Both the position numbers and the translations under genes were made by a program. A DNA stretch of 64,000 nt from Gammaproteobacteria bacterium. Lineage in GTDB: Bacteria > Pseudomonadota > Gammaproteobacteria > Pseudomonadales > Cellvibrionaceae. The notes under the pieces were generated by a model. The model was not told the origin of the DNA and made no database searches. It saw only the letters and a program-made list of their open reading frames with translations. The stretch is from assembly GCA_004173475.1 (NCBI GenBank), contig SEBU01000005.1, positions 430,974-494,973 on the forward strand. The letters run 5' to 3'. Below, one piece after another: positions 44,330 through 52,985 of this stretch (position 1 is its first letter; each line of letters starts with the position of its first letter).

Positions 44330-46261
44330 TTAACGGCAAAACTGTTTATGTAAAATTTGGGTGGTTAGAATTCCAGTTAACGCCTGGGACTCCGCCGTAT
44401 TTAATGGCTTATCGCCGCGTGCTTTTTTTAATAGCAAATTAACTTTTTTTGCTTCAAATAACCCTACCTGTTTGAGCTGCGCCTCACTCAGGTATTCGCT
44501 AAGCTCACCACCAGATAGCGATTCCTGGTTGGCAGACACATTTGGTGCTCGATAAGGCTGTTTGATTCGCCGGCTTATTTCTGGCGGCAGATAAGTTTGT
44601 GCCATTTTTCGCAGAATATTTTTTTCCTGCATTGCTTTCATTTTTATTTTGGGCGGCAAACGATTCGCGAATTCTATTAAGGTGTGATCAAGAAATGGGA
44701 ACCGGCCTTCAACCGAATGCCTCGCTAACATACGGTCGCCTTGAGAGCTGAGCAGATAGCCAGACATTAAGGTTTTTATTTCGAGATATTGTGCCCTGTG
44801 AAAGCTGTGCCATGAGGTTGCTTCACCTGGAAAGATTGAAGCAATGTGCGTTTCGTAATTAGTGGCTCGCTCACGAAGCTCTGCGTTGAGATCTTCGCTA
44901 AAAAACATTTTGGCTTTACTGGTTGTTTGCCACCGCGGTAAATGCGAATGCCATAACAAGTCAGGTTGATCTAGCGCAAGCCCAAAAAACTTTTTTAAAT
45001 AGACAGCCGCATCGCCTTTAGGTAACTCCATGTAAGGATACAAACGTTTCAATAGCAGGGGACGAAACGCGGAGTCAGGATTTTTTGCCCAGAACTGACG
45101 AACTTTTGCTTCTTTAAAAATATCGTAGCCACCCAGAACTTCATCCGCACCTTCACCGGTGAGCACAACTTTGTAACCCTGGCTGTGTACAAGTTTGGAT
45201 AGAATTCCCATTGGCGCAGCCGCAGTGCGCAAGATGGGAGACTCGGTATGCCAAACCGTATTCACCAATTCATTTGCAACTTGTGCGTAATCAACCTGAA
45301 TACTTGAGTGTTGCGTACCCAAAAAATCAACGAGATAGTGTTGAAAAAAACTTTCATCGAGCGCGCTGTCGGCAAACCCTAATGAGAAAGTGCGCAAACG
45401 CGCGTTAGTCTGGGTATGCATCATGGCAACTAACACGGATGAATCTAGCCCACCCGATAAATACGCGCCTATGGGAACATCTGAACGCAAACGTAACTTT
45501 GTTGCGTTAAGTAAATGCTCGCGCAACTCTTCGACCAAGATAGATTCGGAGCCTTGATCATATTCTTCAGAACTCGTTGGAAATTTTACATCCCAATAAT
45601 TTTTTTCTGTAATCCCCAAGTGGTTAATAACCAACAAACAACCTGGTTTTAGTTGGAAAACATTTTTAAAAATCGTCGCCGGAGGTACGCAAGTCCATCC
45701 CGTAAAAATTGCATCAAGTGATTGCGAATCAATTTCAAGTTTCTTGGGAATGGCAGGTTTTAGTGCTTTTATTTCGGAGGCAAAACTAAAACTAGTTTCA
45801 TCGGAATAATAATAAAGGGGGCAAATGCCTACACGATCGCGAGCTAGAACCAGGGTCTTTTCCCGTTTATCCCAAAGGCCTATTGCAAACTGGCCATTGA
45901 TATAATTAGGAAACTCAAGCCCATATTCGCGGTAGAGATGCAAGATAACTTCGGTATCAGATTGCGAAACAAAAGCATGGCCCTTTGCAATCAGTTGCGC
46001 ACGCAATTCAATAAAATTAAACACTTCACCGTTAAAGGTAATCCAAAGATTACCATCCGGTGTTTGCATGGGTTGTGCGCCGCCGGCAAGATCAATGATG
46101 CTCAATCGGCGATGAGCAAAGCCCAAATGTTCGTCGAAATAAAAACCTTCCGCATCTGGCCCACGATGCTTGATTGCATCGGCCATCGTGCCCAAGAGTT
46201 TTAAAGTTGGTGTTCGCTGCAAAGCGCCTGCGCTAGAAAAAATGCCTGCTATGCCGCACAT
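44330..46261 (-). CDS. asparagine synthase-like glutamine amidotransferase (AsnB type)
   Basis: 643 residues. The class II glutaminase domain starts MCGIAGIFSS with the nucleophile Cys2; RRLSIIDLAGG and the FNGEVFNF loop follow. The synthase domain has the PP-loop SGGLDSSV at about 266-273 and GEGADEVLGGY. AsnB paralogues in biosynthetic clusters amidate carboxylates other than aspartate. It is the first gene of the carrier-protein operon with AGAGG before ATG. It could supply an amide to the pathway product or be a true asparagine synthase recruited by chance. Confidence 0.92.
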   Translation of the reverse strand: MCGIAGIFSSAGALQRTPTLKLLGTMADAIKHRGPDAEGFYFDEHLGFAHRRLSIIDLAGGAQPMQTPDGNLWITFNGEVFNFIELRAQLIAKGHAFVSQSDTEVILHLYREYGLEFPNYINGQFAIGLWDKREKTLVLARDRVGICPLYYYSDETSFSFASEIKALKPAIPKKLEIDSQSLDAIFTGWTCVPPATIFKNVFQLKPGCLLVINHLGITEKNYWDVKFPTSSEEYDQGSESILVEELREHLLNATKLRLRSDVPIGAYLSGGLDSSVLVAMMHTQTNARLRTFSLGFADSALDESFFQHYLVDFLGTQHSSIQVDYAQVANELVNTVWHTESPILRTAAAPMGILSKLVHSQGYKVVLTGEGADEVLGGYDIFKEAKVRQFWAKNPDSAFRPLLLKRLYPYMELPKGDAAVYLKKFFGLALDQPDLLWHSHLPRWQTTSKAKMFFSEDLNAELRERATNYETHIASIFPGEATSWHSFHRAQYLEIKTLMSGYLLSSQGDRMLARHSVEGRFPFLDHTLIEFANRLPPKIKMKAMQEKNILRKMAQTYLPPEISRRIKQPYRAPNVSANQESLSGGELSEYLSEAQLKQVGLFEAKKVNLLLKKARGDKPLNTAESQALTGILTTQILHKQFCR

Positions 46262-46755
46262 GAATTGCCTCTTATTATTGTAATTGGACTATTTATTTTA
46301 ATTTGTCTATGAGGACATTCTAGCGGAGGCTTGATGCTTTTGCTGCCAAATCGCAGTAAAAAAAATTCCCCTCGGGTTTTTCCGATAAACCTTTGCTGGA
46401 ATGAATAAAATTTCTGACGCATCGTAGTCATGGCTAAAAGGTTTTAATGGCAAGGAACTAATTAAATGTAGCAGTTGCTAGTGACTTGGCATTGCGAAAT
46501 GCGCGGATGAGTAAAATAATTAGGGCTATTTATTTTCTAGCTATATAGCCGCCCCAAATGGGGCTAAATTGAAAGGCCAATTAGTTAATGGTTATATATC
46601 TAATGAAAATTACGCATTCATGTAGCACCGGCACCAATAACCAATTGATTTAGAAAGGAAAGCTACCCCACAGGATTGTGGTCGACAGGTTTAGGCCGCC
46701 AAAATCTTCGGCACTATTACCAGACCCTGGGCGATTGATCATGATTCTAAATACA
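46262..46755. other. intergenic upstream of the carrier-protein operon
   Basis: About 490 bases. It includes the likely promoter of the nine-gene operon (a TAGAAT hexamer at about 46317-46322 on the minus strand without a good -35) and a small hairpin GCCCC-AAAT-GGGGC at 46551-46564. No ORF recognised. Confidence 0.35.
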
Positions 46756-48345
46756 TTAATCAATAAACGCCTTTTCTAATGGGATTTTTTGTTTGGCATT
46801 TTGAAGATGAATTAATAACTCTGCTCCCCAAGGCTTCTCTTCCATGTGTAGGTTCAACTGGATTAACCCTGTAGAAGAACCAAGCTTTTGAAACGCCTGT
46901 GCCAGCTCAACGGCATCAAACGTCAGGGTTAAAGCAACTTCGAGATCTCTTGACGCAGGAAATACTTTATCTCGCCCATTTAGCATTAAACGAAAAGAGC
47001 TATCCGGCCTAAAAGCCGTCCAGTGAAAAGTAATTGATTTAGGAATTGTTTTTAAAATAGGACTGGAAATTTGATTATCTAAACCAGTCCAATAATTTTG
47101 TTCTCTGACGATTACACGAGGTTTATGAAACCAATAATAAATAGGATGGAGTGTCTCTTCAGCAAAATGGGTATGCCCCCAAACAAAGTTATAAGAACGT
47201 AATCCGGAGTAACTTAGTTGCCAAGCAGCTGAACTCAGATTGCGACTGTGGGCTGTTTTTTTTCTAATAGCATGAATTCCTATATCCTTTTCGTAGTAAG
47301 GCAACAGGGATTCTTCATTGCGATCGGTAAGATTGTGTGCTCGATAATTTACAGCGATGAATGTTGTATCGTTATTGCTTGGGACTCTCTGACCAAGCCA
47401 AGCAAAATTCGCAGCGATATCCTCTCCAAATTTCTTGTCTGAAAAAATAGAGAATTTGATCGATTCATTCTCATGCGAGAGCTCAAATTTGGTGTATCCG
47501 ATAGGGTATCCGTAATCATGACCCCCTTGGCTGCCAAAAATTGCAGAAAGAAGATTCTCAAGGAATGTGCCTAAAACGCTAAACTCTCTATGCGTAGTTT
47601 GCTTTTTAAATCCAACAGGCGTCATTTTCCATGGTTGCAATGAATTATTGTTAGATTGAACGAGAAAGTTAAAACTCTTCGCCTTCTTTTGGTAGCCTTT
47701 AAACTCACTAACTCTTACTGACGTCTGCTGCCTCCTCAAATTATGCTTTTTTTGAGTTTCTTGAGTTAAATAGAAATCTTCAATTTTGTCCTTTTGATTT
47801 GCGATATCCAACACCCAGGCTTGCCCATCCTTATACAAATACGCCTCACCTTTTGAACCATAGGTCTCATTAAATTCAATAATATCGGCCTGATCAAAAG
47901 CATCAAATAATTCCTTTTCTGAATAGGTTTTGGCATCTACGGTCTTAACATAAGACTTAAGCTCTTTGTCACCGGTAAAGACCCAATCAATAACTCCCTC
48001 TTCTTCAATAATCAAACCAGATGAATAAAGACCAGACGAGACAAAATAATCAATCACCTCTCCACTAGCGTTAACCTTCCAGAGATGTAATCCATTTTGC
48101 ACAATGAAATCACCAGAACTGTTAACGCTATATACCGTATCTATGGGCCCGTCGATTAACTTTACGATTTCATAATTTTGCGAAAATGATTTATGTTCAT
48201 GCAATTGAGGGAAATCATCCGAAGCCATTGCAGCCCCCATGTTTAATAAAAGTCCAAATAAAGTTGTCCATCTAATCGATAATACTATTAGCCTCCATGA
48301 TGTACGCCTTTTGGACAAAACTACATTTAGAGTAAATTTCGACAT
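46756..48345 (-). CDS. secreted hypothetical protein, 529 residues
   Basis: An N-terminal basic stretch and hydrophobic segment (LIVLSIRWTTLFGLLLNMGAAMA) look like a long signal peptide ending near AMA-SDD. The first part (IDTVYSVNSSGDFIVQNGLHLWKVNASGEVIDYF) has beta-propeller-like strands. The last 150 residues resemble a beta-rich domain with SITFHWTAFRPDSSFRLMLNG. No family recognised. GGAG precedes ATG. It is downstream of the ssb terminator, thus a separate unit. Confidence 0.6.
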   Translation of the reverse strand: MSKFTLNVVLSKRRTSWRLIVLSIRWTTLFGLLLNMGAAMASDDFPQLHEHKSFSQNYEIVKLIDGPIDTVYSVNSSGDFIVQNGLHLWKVNASGEVIDYFVSSGLYSSGLIIEEEGVIDWVFTGDKELKSYVKTVDAKTYSEKELFDAFDQADIIEFNETYGSKGEAYLYKDGQAWVLDIANQKDKIEDFYLTQETQKKHNLRRQQTSVRVSEFKGYQKKAKSFNFLVQSNNNSLQPWKMTPVGFKKQTTHREFSVLGTFLENLLSAIFGSQGGHDYGYPIGYTKFELSHENESIKFSIFSDKKFGEDIAANFAWLGQRVPSNNDTTFIAVNYRAHNLTDRNEESLLPYYEKDIGIHAIRKKTAHSRNLSSAAWQLSYSGLRSYNFVWGHTHFAEETLHPIYYWFHKPRVIVREQNYWTGLDNQISSPILKTIPKSITFHWTAFRPDSSFRLMLNGRDKVFPASRDLEVALTLTFDAVELAQAFQKLGSSTGLIQLNLHMEEKPWGAELLIHLQNAKQKIPLEKAFID

Positions 48346-48370
48346 AGGAACTCCGTTTCATCTTGATAAT

Positions 48371-48394
48371 AAAAAAGCCCCATTATCGGGGCTT
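48371..48394 (-). terminator. intrinsic terminator of ssb
   Basis: On the minus strand AAGCCCC and GGGGCTT pair around a six-base loop, followed by six T residues. It lies about 28 bases after the ssb stop. Confidence 0.88.
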
Positions 48395-48421
48395 ATTAAT
48401 TGCAAATTAATATCCGGGACG

Positions 48422-48964
48422 CTAAAACGGAATATCGTCATCAAACGAATCGAAACCGGCAGGTTGTTGCGGAGCGCTGTGCGCTGGGGCTTGACCACCG
48501 AAGCCGCCACCTTGCTGAGGCGCTTGACGATTTTGTTGTGGTGCTGGAGCACCGCCGCCCTGATAACCTCCCTGAGGCGCGCCATATTGTTGATCCTGAT
48601 TGTAATTGCCAGCTCCGGAATTATCGCCGCGACCGTCGAGCATTTGCATTTCGTTAGCAACAATTTCAGTAGTGTAACGATCAGTTCCATCTTGAGCTTG
48701 CCATTTGCGCGTGCGCAATGAACCTTCGATATAGACCTTGCTGCCTTTTTTCAAATATTCGCCAGCGATTTCACCAAGGCGATTGAAAAACACAACGCGG
48801 TGCCATTCGGTGCGCTCTTGTGGTTGGCCGGTATTTTTATCTTTCCAGGTTTCGGAGGTGGCTATGCTGACGTTAGTGACGGCGCCGCCGGAGGGCATAT
48901 ATTTTACTTCGGGGTCTTGGCCAATATTGCCAATGATAATGACTTTGTTAATACCGCGTGCCAT
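48422..48964 (-). CDS. ssb: single-stranded DNA-binding protein
   Basis: 180 residues. The OB-fold (about 1-110) begins [22 protein letters not shown] and includes [22 protein letters not shown] Gly/Gln/Pro-rich disordered linker follows, then the conserved acidic tip DDDIPF that binds partner repair and replication proteins. The track ORF begins 13 codons upstream; I use the second Met, eight bases after AGGA and matching family N-termini. In Pseudomonas ssb lies next to this MFS gene and uvrA; here the MFS gene is adjacent but uvrA is about 7 kb away. Confidence 0.96.
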   Translation of the reverse strand: MARGINKVIIIGNIGQDPEVKYMPSGGAVTNVSIATSETWKDKNTGQPQERTEWHRVVFFNRLGEIAGEYLKKGSKVYIEGSLRTRKWQAQDGTDRYTTEIVANEMQMLDGRGDNSGAGNYNQDQQYGAPQGGYQGGGAPAPQQNRQAPQQGGGFGGQAPAHSAPQQPAGFDSFDDDIPF

Positions 48965-49147
48965 AAGAATTTCCTCTTTATTTGATGGTGTAATCGCCCT
49001 CATTATTTAGACGCAGGCGACATTCGGAGTTGTTTGTTCGAGGGAAAAAAGAACCCCTCGAAGGTTCTGCACTCTACACGGCCAGGATTAGGCCATCAAT
49101 CAGGAGCACAACTTTTATTTAAGAGATTTGAAAGGGAATCGCAATCC

Positions 49148-50506
49148 TCAATCCGCCACAATTGCATGCAATGCTTTTCGATCTACCAGTCGCTGATCAA
49201 CCTTCAAATAAGCAGTGTTTTCAGACTCAACGATCAGCACTTCAGCTACTCCCTCAACAGCGCGGAGCTTTTCCGCAATTTCTTCTCCGTTATGATGACG
49301 CAACGGAATAAGAACGCTGGCGAGGAAACGTGGCGGTTTCATGGACCATGCGACGGCAAGCCACACTGCGGTAAAAATCGCGCCTAGCCCCAGCACCGCC
49401 GACATGCCGTGGTGCTGTAATAAAAATCCCCCCACTGCACCGCCGCTGGACACACCAATTACCTGGCTCGTGGAATAAATTCCAGTCGCTGTGCCTTTTG
49501 ATCCAGCCGGGGCAATTTTACTGACCATGGATGGCAAAGTTGCCTCAAGAACGTTGAAGGCGACAAAAAATAAAAAGATGGCAGCGATGGTCAAAATCAT
49601 GTTTGGCGGAGCCACAATTAACAACAGTTCCATAAGTGCCAAGAGCCCAATAGCGCCCAGGAATACGGATTTAATTTTCCGGCGTTTTTCCGCGATGATC
49701 ACAAACGGCAGCATGATTGCGAAAGCAACTACTAGCATGGGCAAATACAGCATGCCGTGATGTCCGCGTTCGATATGAAGTTGCTGTTCAAGGATTTGCG
49801 GCAGCACCATAAAATTCGCCATCAATACAAAATGCAGCGCAAAAATTCCCAGATTTAAACGCAGTAATTCAGGGTTGCTAAATGTTTTCCAAAACAATTC
49901 TGGTGCTGGAAGCGCTTCGCGTTTTGGTTGGGATACATTATTAACGGAGGGAATCAGCGCAAATAAAATAAAAATTCCGATCACCCCCAACGCGGCAGTA
50001 ATCCAGAAGATTGCCCCCACGCCGCCCCAATTAGCGACCATAGGGCCGACGGTCATAGCCACCGAAAACGAAACGCCGATTGACGCACCTATAGTTGCCA
50101 TTGCCTTAGTGCGGCTTTCATCGGAAGTAAGATCCGTAAGCAATGCCATTACCACACCGGAAATCGCCCCACCGCCCTGCAAAAATCGCCCGAGGATTAG
50201 TTCATAAACGCTAGTGGCTTGTGCAGCGATAATGCTGCCGATAATAAACACTATCAGACCAATCAGAATGATGGGTTTACGCCCGATGCGGTCCGACAAA
50301 ATCCCAAACGGAATTTGCAAAAGTGCTTGGCTTGCACCGTAAGCACCTAATGCAACGCCTAGTAAAAACGGTGTGTGCCCTTCATATTGGGTTCCGTAAA
50401 GCGCGAGCACGGGCAATAACAAAAACAACCCGAACATACGGAAGGTGTAAAGCGCTGCAAGCGACATTACAACGCGTTTTTCAAATGGCAAAGGAGACGA
50501 TTGCAC
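49148..50506 (-). CDS. MFS transporter, YajR-like with C-terminal ferredoxin-like (YAM) domain
   Basis: About 452 residues with twelve membrane helices. Motif A is GILSDRIGRKP in the loop after helix 2. The C-terminal about 70 residues (PLRHHNGEEIAEKLRAVEGVAEVLIVESENTAYLKVDQ) form a small alpha/beta domain as in E. coli YajR. Substrate unknown. The 494-residue track ORF starts at TTG with a Ser/Pro-rich head that fits no relative. I use GTG at 50506, which gives the normal family length; ATG at 50467 is an alternative. It precedes ssb on the same strand. Confidence 0.85.
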   Translation of the reverse strand: MQSSPLPFEKRVVMSLAALYTFRMFGLFLLLPVLALYGTQYEGHTPFLLGVALGAYGASQALLQIPFGILSDRIGRKPIILIGLIVFIIGSIIAAQATSVYELILGRFLQGGGAISGVVMALLTDLTSDESRTKAMATIGASIGVSFSVAMTVGPMVANWGGVGAIFWITAALGVIGIFILFALIPSVNNVSQPKREALPAPELFWKTFSNPELLRLNLGIFALHFVLMANFMVLPQILEQQLHIERGHHGMLYLPMLVVAFAIMLPFVIIAEKRRKIKSVFLGAIGLLALMELLLIVAPPNMILTIAAIFLFFVAFNVLEATLPSMVSKIAPAGSKGTATGIYSTSQVIGVSSGGAVGGFLLQHHGMSAVLGLGAIFTAVWLAVAWSMKPPRFLASVLIPLRHHNGEEIAEKLRAVEGVAEVLIVESENTAYLKVDQRLVDRKALHAIVAD

Positions 50507-50797
50507 CAGCGGATTCCCGAAGATCAATGAAGGCGGCGATTCTAGCAAGACCGTGGAGCTTACGGCTATATAAGAAGGCGTTAAGTAAGAAGTCGATGCG
50601 GATAAAGAAGAAGGAGATAGCGGGAGTGACAACTTATATCAGCGCGAGGTATGGATGTTCCTGAAGCACCGAGCCTTGGCACCACTTTTGGTATTAGCCC
50701 TAATCTGAACCCGCGTTGGCAGTACGCTGCTAGATACCGGTGTTCGACTATCAGGCTGGGAGGTTTTCTGAGCGTGTGAATTAATTTAATTGCTGAT

Positions 50798-50825
50798 AAA
50801 AAAACACCCGCTATACGCAGGCGTT
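50798..50825 (-). terminator. intrinsic terminator of the ferredoxin gene
   Basis: On the minus strand AACGCCTGC and GCGGGTGTT form a nine-base stem (two G-T pairs) with a short loop, followed by seven T residues. It lies about 40 bases after the fdxA stop. Confidence 0.85.
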
Positions 50826-50866
50826 CTTGTTTGGTCTCACTTACAACCAATTAAATTTTTAAACAA

Positions 50867-51190
50867 TTACCGCTCCAACAACGCCAATTTATTTTCAACC
50901 TTATCCCACTTCTCGTGATCAACCATGGCGTCTTTCACGAGCGAAATTTCCGGCCATATTTGCGCTAACTCGGCATTCAATGCGATGAAATGTTTTTGAT
51001 CTTCAGGCACATCATCTTCTTCGAAAATTGCGCCTATAGGGCATTCGACCGGGCACAAATTACAATCGATACATGACACAGGATCAATAACCAAAAAATT
51101 GGGGCCTTCCCTAAAAGCGTCGGTTGGGCAAACTGAAACGCAGGTGGTGTGTTTGCAGTTAATGCAATTTTCGGTAACAACGAATGACAT
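50867..51190 (-). CDS. fdxA: 7Fe ferredoxin FdxA
   Basis: 107 residues of the Azotobacter ferredoxin I type. Cluster ligands are present: Cys 9, 17 and 50 for [3Fe-4S] and Cys 21, 40, 43 and 46 for [4Fe-4S]. The non-ligand Cys that follows the first CP motif in relatives is Ala 25 here. The GPNFLVIDP and [21 protein letters not shown] stretches and the C-terminal extension are family-typical. It carries electrons in the cytoplasm at low potential; partners are not encoded nearby. GGGAG precedes ATG. Confidence 0.95.
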   Translation of the reverse strand: MSFVVTENCINCKHTTCVSVCPTDAFREGPNFLVIDPVSCIDCNLCPVECPIGAIFEEDDVPEDQKHFIALNAELAQIWPEISLVKDAMVDHEKWDKVENKLALLER

Positions 51191-51327
51191 GGAAAGCTCC
51201 CGAGTACTAGGTCCATGATAAGGATAAATTTGGCGGTCACTCTATAGAAATTACTACCCGCAGGTAAAGCGAATTATATTGATAAGGGATATCGCCTTTA
51301 CTGATGGGTAAAAGTTTGGCCAAGAGC

Positions 51328-52677
51328 TTAAGTATTTGGAAAAAATTCAGGATGGCGAGCAATCAAACTTTTTAGACTGGCGAAACAGTCGGGATCAATC
51401 GCTGTACCGACCGACTCCTGCATAATCGACAGCGTTTTCTCAATGGGTAAAGCGCCGCGGTAGGGACGCTCTGCTGTGATCGCATCAAAAATATCGGCTG
51501 TTGTGATAATACGGGTTTCAAGTGCAATTTGATCAGCCATGATGCCGAGGGGGTAACCTTTTCCATCCAGGCGTTCATGATGTGCGCTGGAAACCTGAGC
51601 CAATTCTTTAAATGCGTGCACTCGCTCTAAAATCTTTCCGGTATAGACGGCGTGCAATTTAACAGCTTCGTATTCCTGATCCGTTAATTTTCCGGGCTTA
51701 TCCAATATCGTATTGCTCACCCCCAACTTTCCTACATCGTGCAGGAGCGCACCACGCTTTAACCAACGTTGGCGCGCCTGGCTAATGCCTAAATCCTCCG
51801 CCAGCAAAGAGGTATAAAGGCCAACTCGCGCACTATGGCCTGAGGTATAGGGACTTTTGGCATCGACTACCTGCCCAAAGGCTTCGGCAACATCGTCAAA
51901 AAAATCTTCATCCAGCGCTTTCTCGAACTCACCCGGTTCCAGCGCGAGAATTGTTTTGTCGATATCTGCAGAGTCAAGTGTTTTCCAAAAATCTGCGTTA
52001 CCGGCGACACTAACAAACGCTTCTACCAGTGCTGGATCAAACCAGGTGCCGGAACGAGATAGCACTTCTGCCAATGCGGCCTCCAACCCGTCGGAACAAT
52101 TCACTACGTCAATCACTTGCGAGAGCAACGCGATGCGCGAGTAAAGTGGAATCTTTTCGCCTTCCAATGCTTCCGGGCGGCCATGGCCGTCCCAATGTTC
52201 ATCTAACGAGTGGATACCATCGGCAACAGGTTCATCAAAACGCAGCCGCCTCGCTATATCAGCTCCACGCGTGCAGCGGGTCTGAATCAACTCTTGTGCG
52301 ATGGCATCGCCGTTGGTGAAAATTTCGGTGAGTGCTTTGAAGCGGGAGATAATTCCAGCTGAGGTTCCGGTATGCCGCAAAACAAAACGCAACACTTGCG
52401 GAAGGCTACCATCCACCCATTTAAAATCACGCTTGAAGGCCAGATCGTCAGTTAAATAAAGTTCGCAAATACGAGAAGCGTTGCTGCTGCAGCCCAAGTC
52501 TTTTAGTAACAGTACGTAATAGAGTTCCCACAAATGTTCTTTGGCCATACCGATTTGTTGGCCGATACTCATGCCGATCCAGCAACAGCGGATACAGTGC
52601 CCATGCGGTTGGCCTTCGGTCAGATCCAATGCATAGCTGAGCGAGCCCATGAGCTCCGACAATTTTAAATGTTGCAC
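51328..52677 (-). CDS. tandem HD-GYP-type protein (c-di-GMP phosphodiesterase)
   Basis: 449 residues with two HD-GYP-type halves. The C-terminal half (about 250-430) has HSARVGLYTS, HDVGKLG and HHERLDGKGYP, the intact metal-binding and GYP motifs. The N-terminal half has only degenerate counterparts (GHCIRCCWIG, LKDLGCSSN, DEHWDGHGRP), so it is probably regulatory. HD-GYP enzymes open c-di-GMP to pGpG or GMP. The start is GTG, six bases after GAGG. It is divergent from the PAS-GGDEF-EAL gene, about 300 bases away, suggesting joint control of c-di-GMP. Confidence 0.9.
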   Translation of the reverse strand: MQHLKLSELMGSLSYALDLTEGQPHGHCIRCCWIGMSIGQQIGMAKEHLWELYYVLLLKDLGCSSNASRICELYLTDDLAFKRDFKWVDGSLPQVLRFVLRHTGTSAGIISRFKALTEIFTNGDAIAQELIQTRCTRGADIARRLRFDEPVADGIHSLDEHWDGHGRPEALEGEKIPLYSRIALLSQVIDVVNCSDGLEAALAEVLSRSGTWFDPALVEAFVSVAGNADFWKTLDSADIDKTILALEPGEFEKALDEDFFDDVAEAFGQVVDAKSPYTSGHSARVGLYTSLLAEDLGISQARQRWLKRGALLHDVGKLGVSNTILDKPGKLTDQEYEAVKLHAVYTGKILERVHAFKELAQVSSAHHERLDGKGYPLGIMADQIALETRIITTADIFDAITAERPYRGALPIEKTLSIMQESVGTAIDPDCFASLKSLIARHPEFFPNT

Positions 52678-52985
52678 ACTATGCCTCAGTAAAACTCATT
52701 TATATCCATGCATTCAGTGAAGTTCAAAAAGCGAGCTTCTGCCACTACACAACCCGCGATTTGCAAACGAAAAAGATATAAAAAAGCCAGCCAAATCAAT
52801 ATTTAATCGTCAATTAACCGTGAAATATGCGATTAAAAGCAAATACTTGGGCATTGTTTAAATTTGTTTACTTCAGCTCACGATCTACAGTTTCTTGTCT
52901 ACACTTGAATTTTATGGGCTCGATTCAAGCCGTTGCTCACGCTATAAATTTGTGCGAAAAGCCGCTAACCCTAGATGACTATACG

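Noticed and set aside
46551-46564. GCCCC-AAAT-GGGGC hairpin as a terminator
   Set aside because: No T-run on either strand and no gene ends close by.
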